From Firmicutes bacterium UBA1768 (GTDB lineage: Bacteria > Bacillota > Clostridia > Peptostreptococcales > Anaerovoracaceae): a stretch of DNA of 14,415 nt. A program made the position numbers and the translations under genes. The notes beneath the pieces were generated by a model. The model was not told the origin of the DNA. It did no database searches and was given only the letters and a program-made list of their open reading frames with translations. Shown here in pieces: positions 13,895-14,415 of this stretch (the stretch's first letter is position 1; every line of letters begins with the position of its first letter). Location of the stretch: contig DCGW01000084.1 in assembly GCA_002315335.1 (NCBI GenBank), positions 78,204 through 92,618 on the forward strand, given 5' to 3'.

Positions 13895-14415
13895 TTATTC
13901 TTCCAGTAACCAATCTGCTATATCAATGATTTTAATTCCATCAATATCATAGGGCTCATATCCTGTTCGGGTAATCACGATTTTGGGATATGCTTCTTTA
14001 ACACTTATCAAAGGAGAAAGTTCCCTGTTTTTTGTTTCTTCCTCTTCAATGCTATTCGAAACCTGTATGAATAATTTTATGTCATGTCGAATCGCTACAA
14101 AGTCGATTTCCTTTTTATACAACGCACCTGTATATACTTCAAAGCCTCGTCTTAACAATTCAATCGCAACAATATTTTCCAGCATTCTTCCGTAGTCAGG
14201 ATTTCGGGTTCCATGTTTTGCATATTTAAAAGAATGATCTGCAAGATAATACTTTTCATTTGTTGAAAGATATTTTTTACCTCGCAAATCATATCTTCTG
14301 ATTTTATAAAAGGCAAAACTATTGCATAAATATGTCACCTGCTTACCAACCGTTCTATGGGTTATTGCCTCGGATTTTTTTGTGAGTTCCTCAGAAATTC
14401 CCCTTAGGGAAGTCT
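13895..14415 (-). CDS. DUF4143-type ATPase, C-terminal part
   Basis: This is the last 173 residues of a protein that begins beyond the right edge: the frame stays open to base 14415 (TSLRGISEELTKKSEAITHR, then TVGKQVTYLCNSF). The visible part matches the C-terminal domain of the AAA_14/DUF4143 family of prokaryotic ATPases: FAFYKIRRYDLRGKKYL, EKYYLADHSFKYA, GRMLENIVAIELLRRGFEVY, KKEIDFVA and FIQVSNS. This domain has a PD-(D/E)XK nuclease-like fold; the E, D and Q of that core are visible, but the lysine of the last motif is missing, so nuclease activity is doubtful. The ATP-binding part is outside the window. Members are common accessory genes of unknown role. Confidence 0.82.
   Translation of the reverse strand, partial: TSLRGISEELTKKSEAITHRTVGKQVTYLCNSFAFYKIRRYDLRGKKYLSTNEKYYLADHSFKYAKHGTRNPDYGRMLENIVAIELLRRGFEVYTGALYKKEIDFVAIRHDIKLFIQVSNSIEEEETKNRELSPLISVKEAYPKIVITRTGYEPYDIDGIKIIDIADWLLEE

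Overview
The window looks like a chromosomal stretch of a low-GC, Gram-positive anaerobe, most likely class Clostridia and plausibly from gut or rumen. The reasons are AT-rich DNA, AAGGAG/GGAGG ribosome sites, sigma-A type promoters, two lipobox lipoproteins, a tungstate importer beside an aldehyde:ferredoxin oxidoreductase, and a class II Fic protein. The species cannot be named from the sequence alone.

Layout, left to right. Positions 1-3330 (minus strand) hold a tungsten module: a promoter at about 3302-3330, then tupA-tupB-tupC (tungstate ABC importer), then an aldehyde:ferredoxin oxidoreductase with its own promoter and a TTG start, whose C-terminal part lies beyond the left edge. The importer supplies the metal that the oxidoreductase family uses. 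The TupA protein appears circularly permuted: the segment that normally ends the protein sits directly behind the lipoprotein signal. Positions 3352-6382 (minus) hold a membrane-lipid group: a CDP-alcohol phosphatidyltransferase, a short-chain dehydrogenase (SDR) and a two-HKD cardiolipin synthase with an odd leader (strong ribosome site, four-codon micro-ORF, hairpin). Positions 6383-9260 are mixed accessory DNA: a frameshifted remnant of a VOC/glyoxalase gene, an XRE-Fic protein with a repeat-flanked promoter, a possible IS5-type transposase scrap, and a beta-helix lipoprotein closed by a strong terminator.

Positions 9386-13384 (minus) hold the most interesting system: a two-gene operon of a roughly 1050-residue enzyme (acyl-AMP ligase, acyl carrier protein, PLP-dependent alpha-oxoamine synthase in one chain) overlapping by ATGA a KDSR-like SDR. 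The domain order reads as a pathway: activate a fatty acid, load it on the cis carrier protein, condense it with an amino acid with decarboxylation to a 2-amino-3-ketone, and reduce the ketone. This predicts a sphingoid-like amino alcohol or related aminolipid. The exact acyl chain and amino acid are unknown.

The right end (13659-14415) has a decayed antitoxin/Doc toxin pair, an inverted-repeat terminator, and the C-terminal part of a DUF4143-type ATPase that runs off the right edge. No rRNA, tRNA, CRISPR array or intact mobile element was seen.
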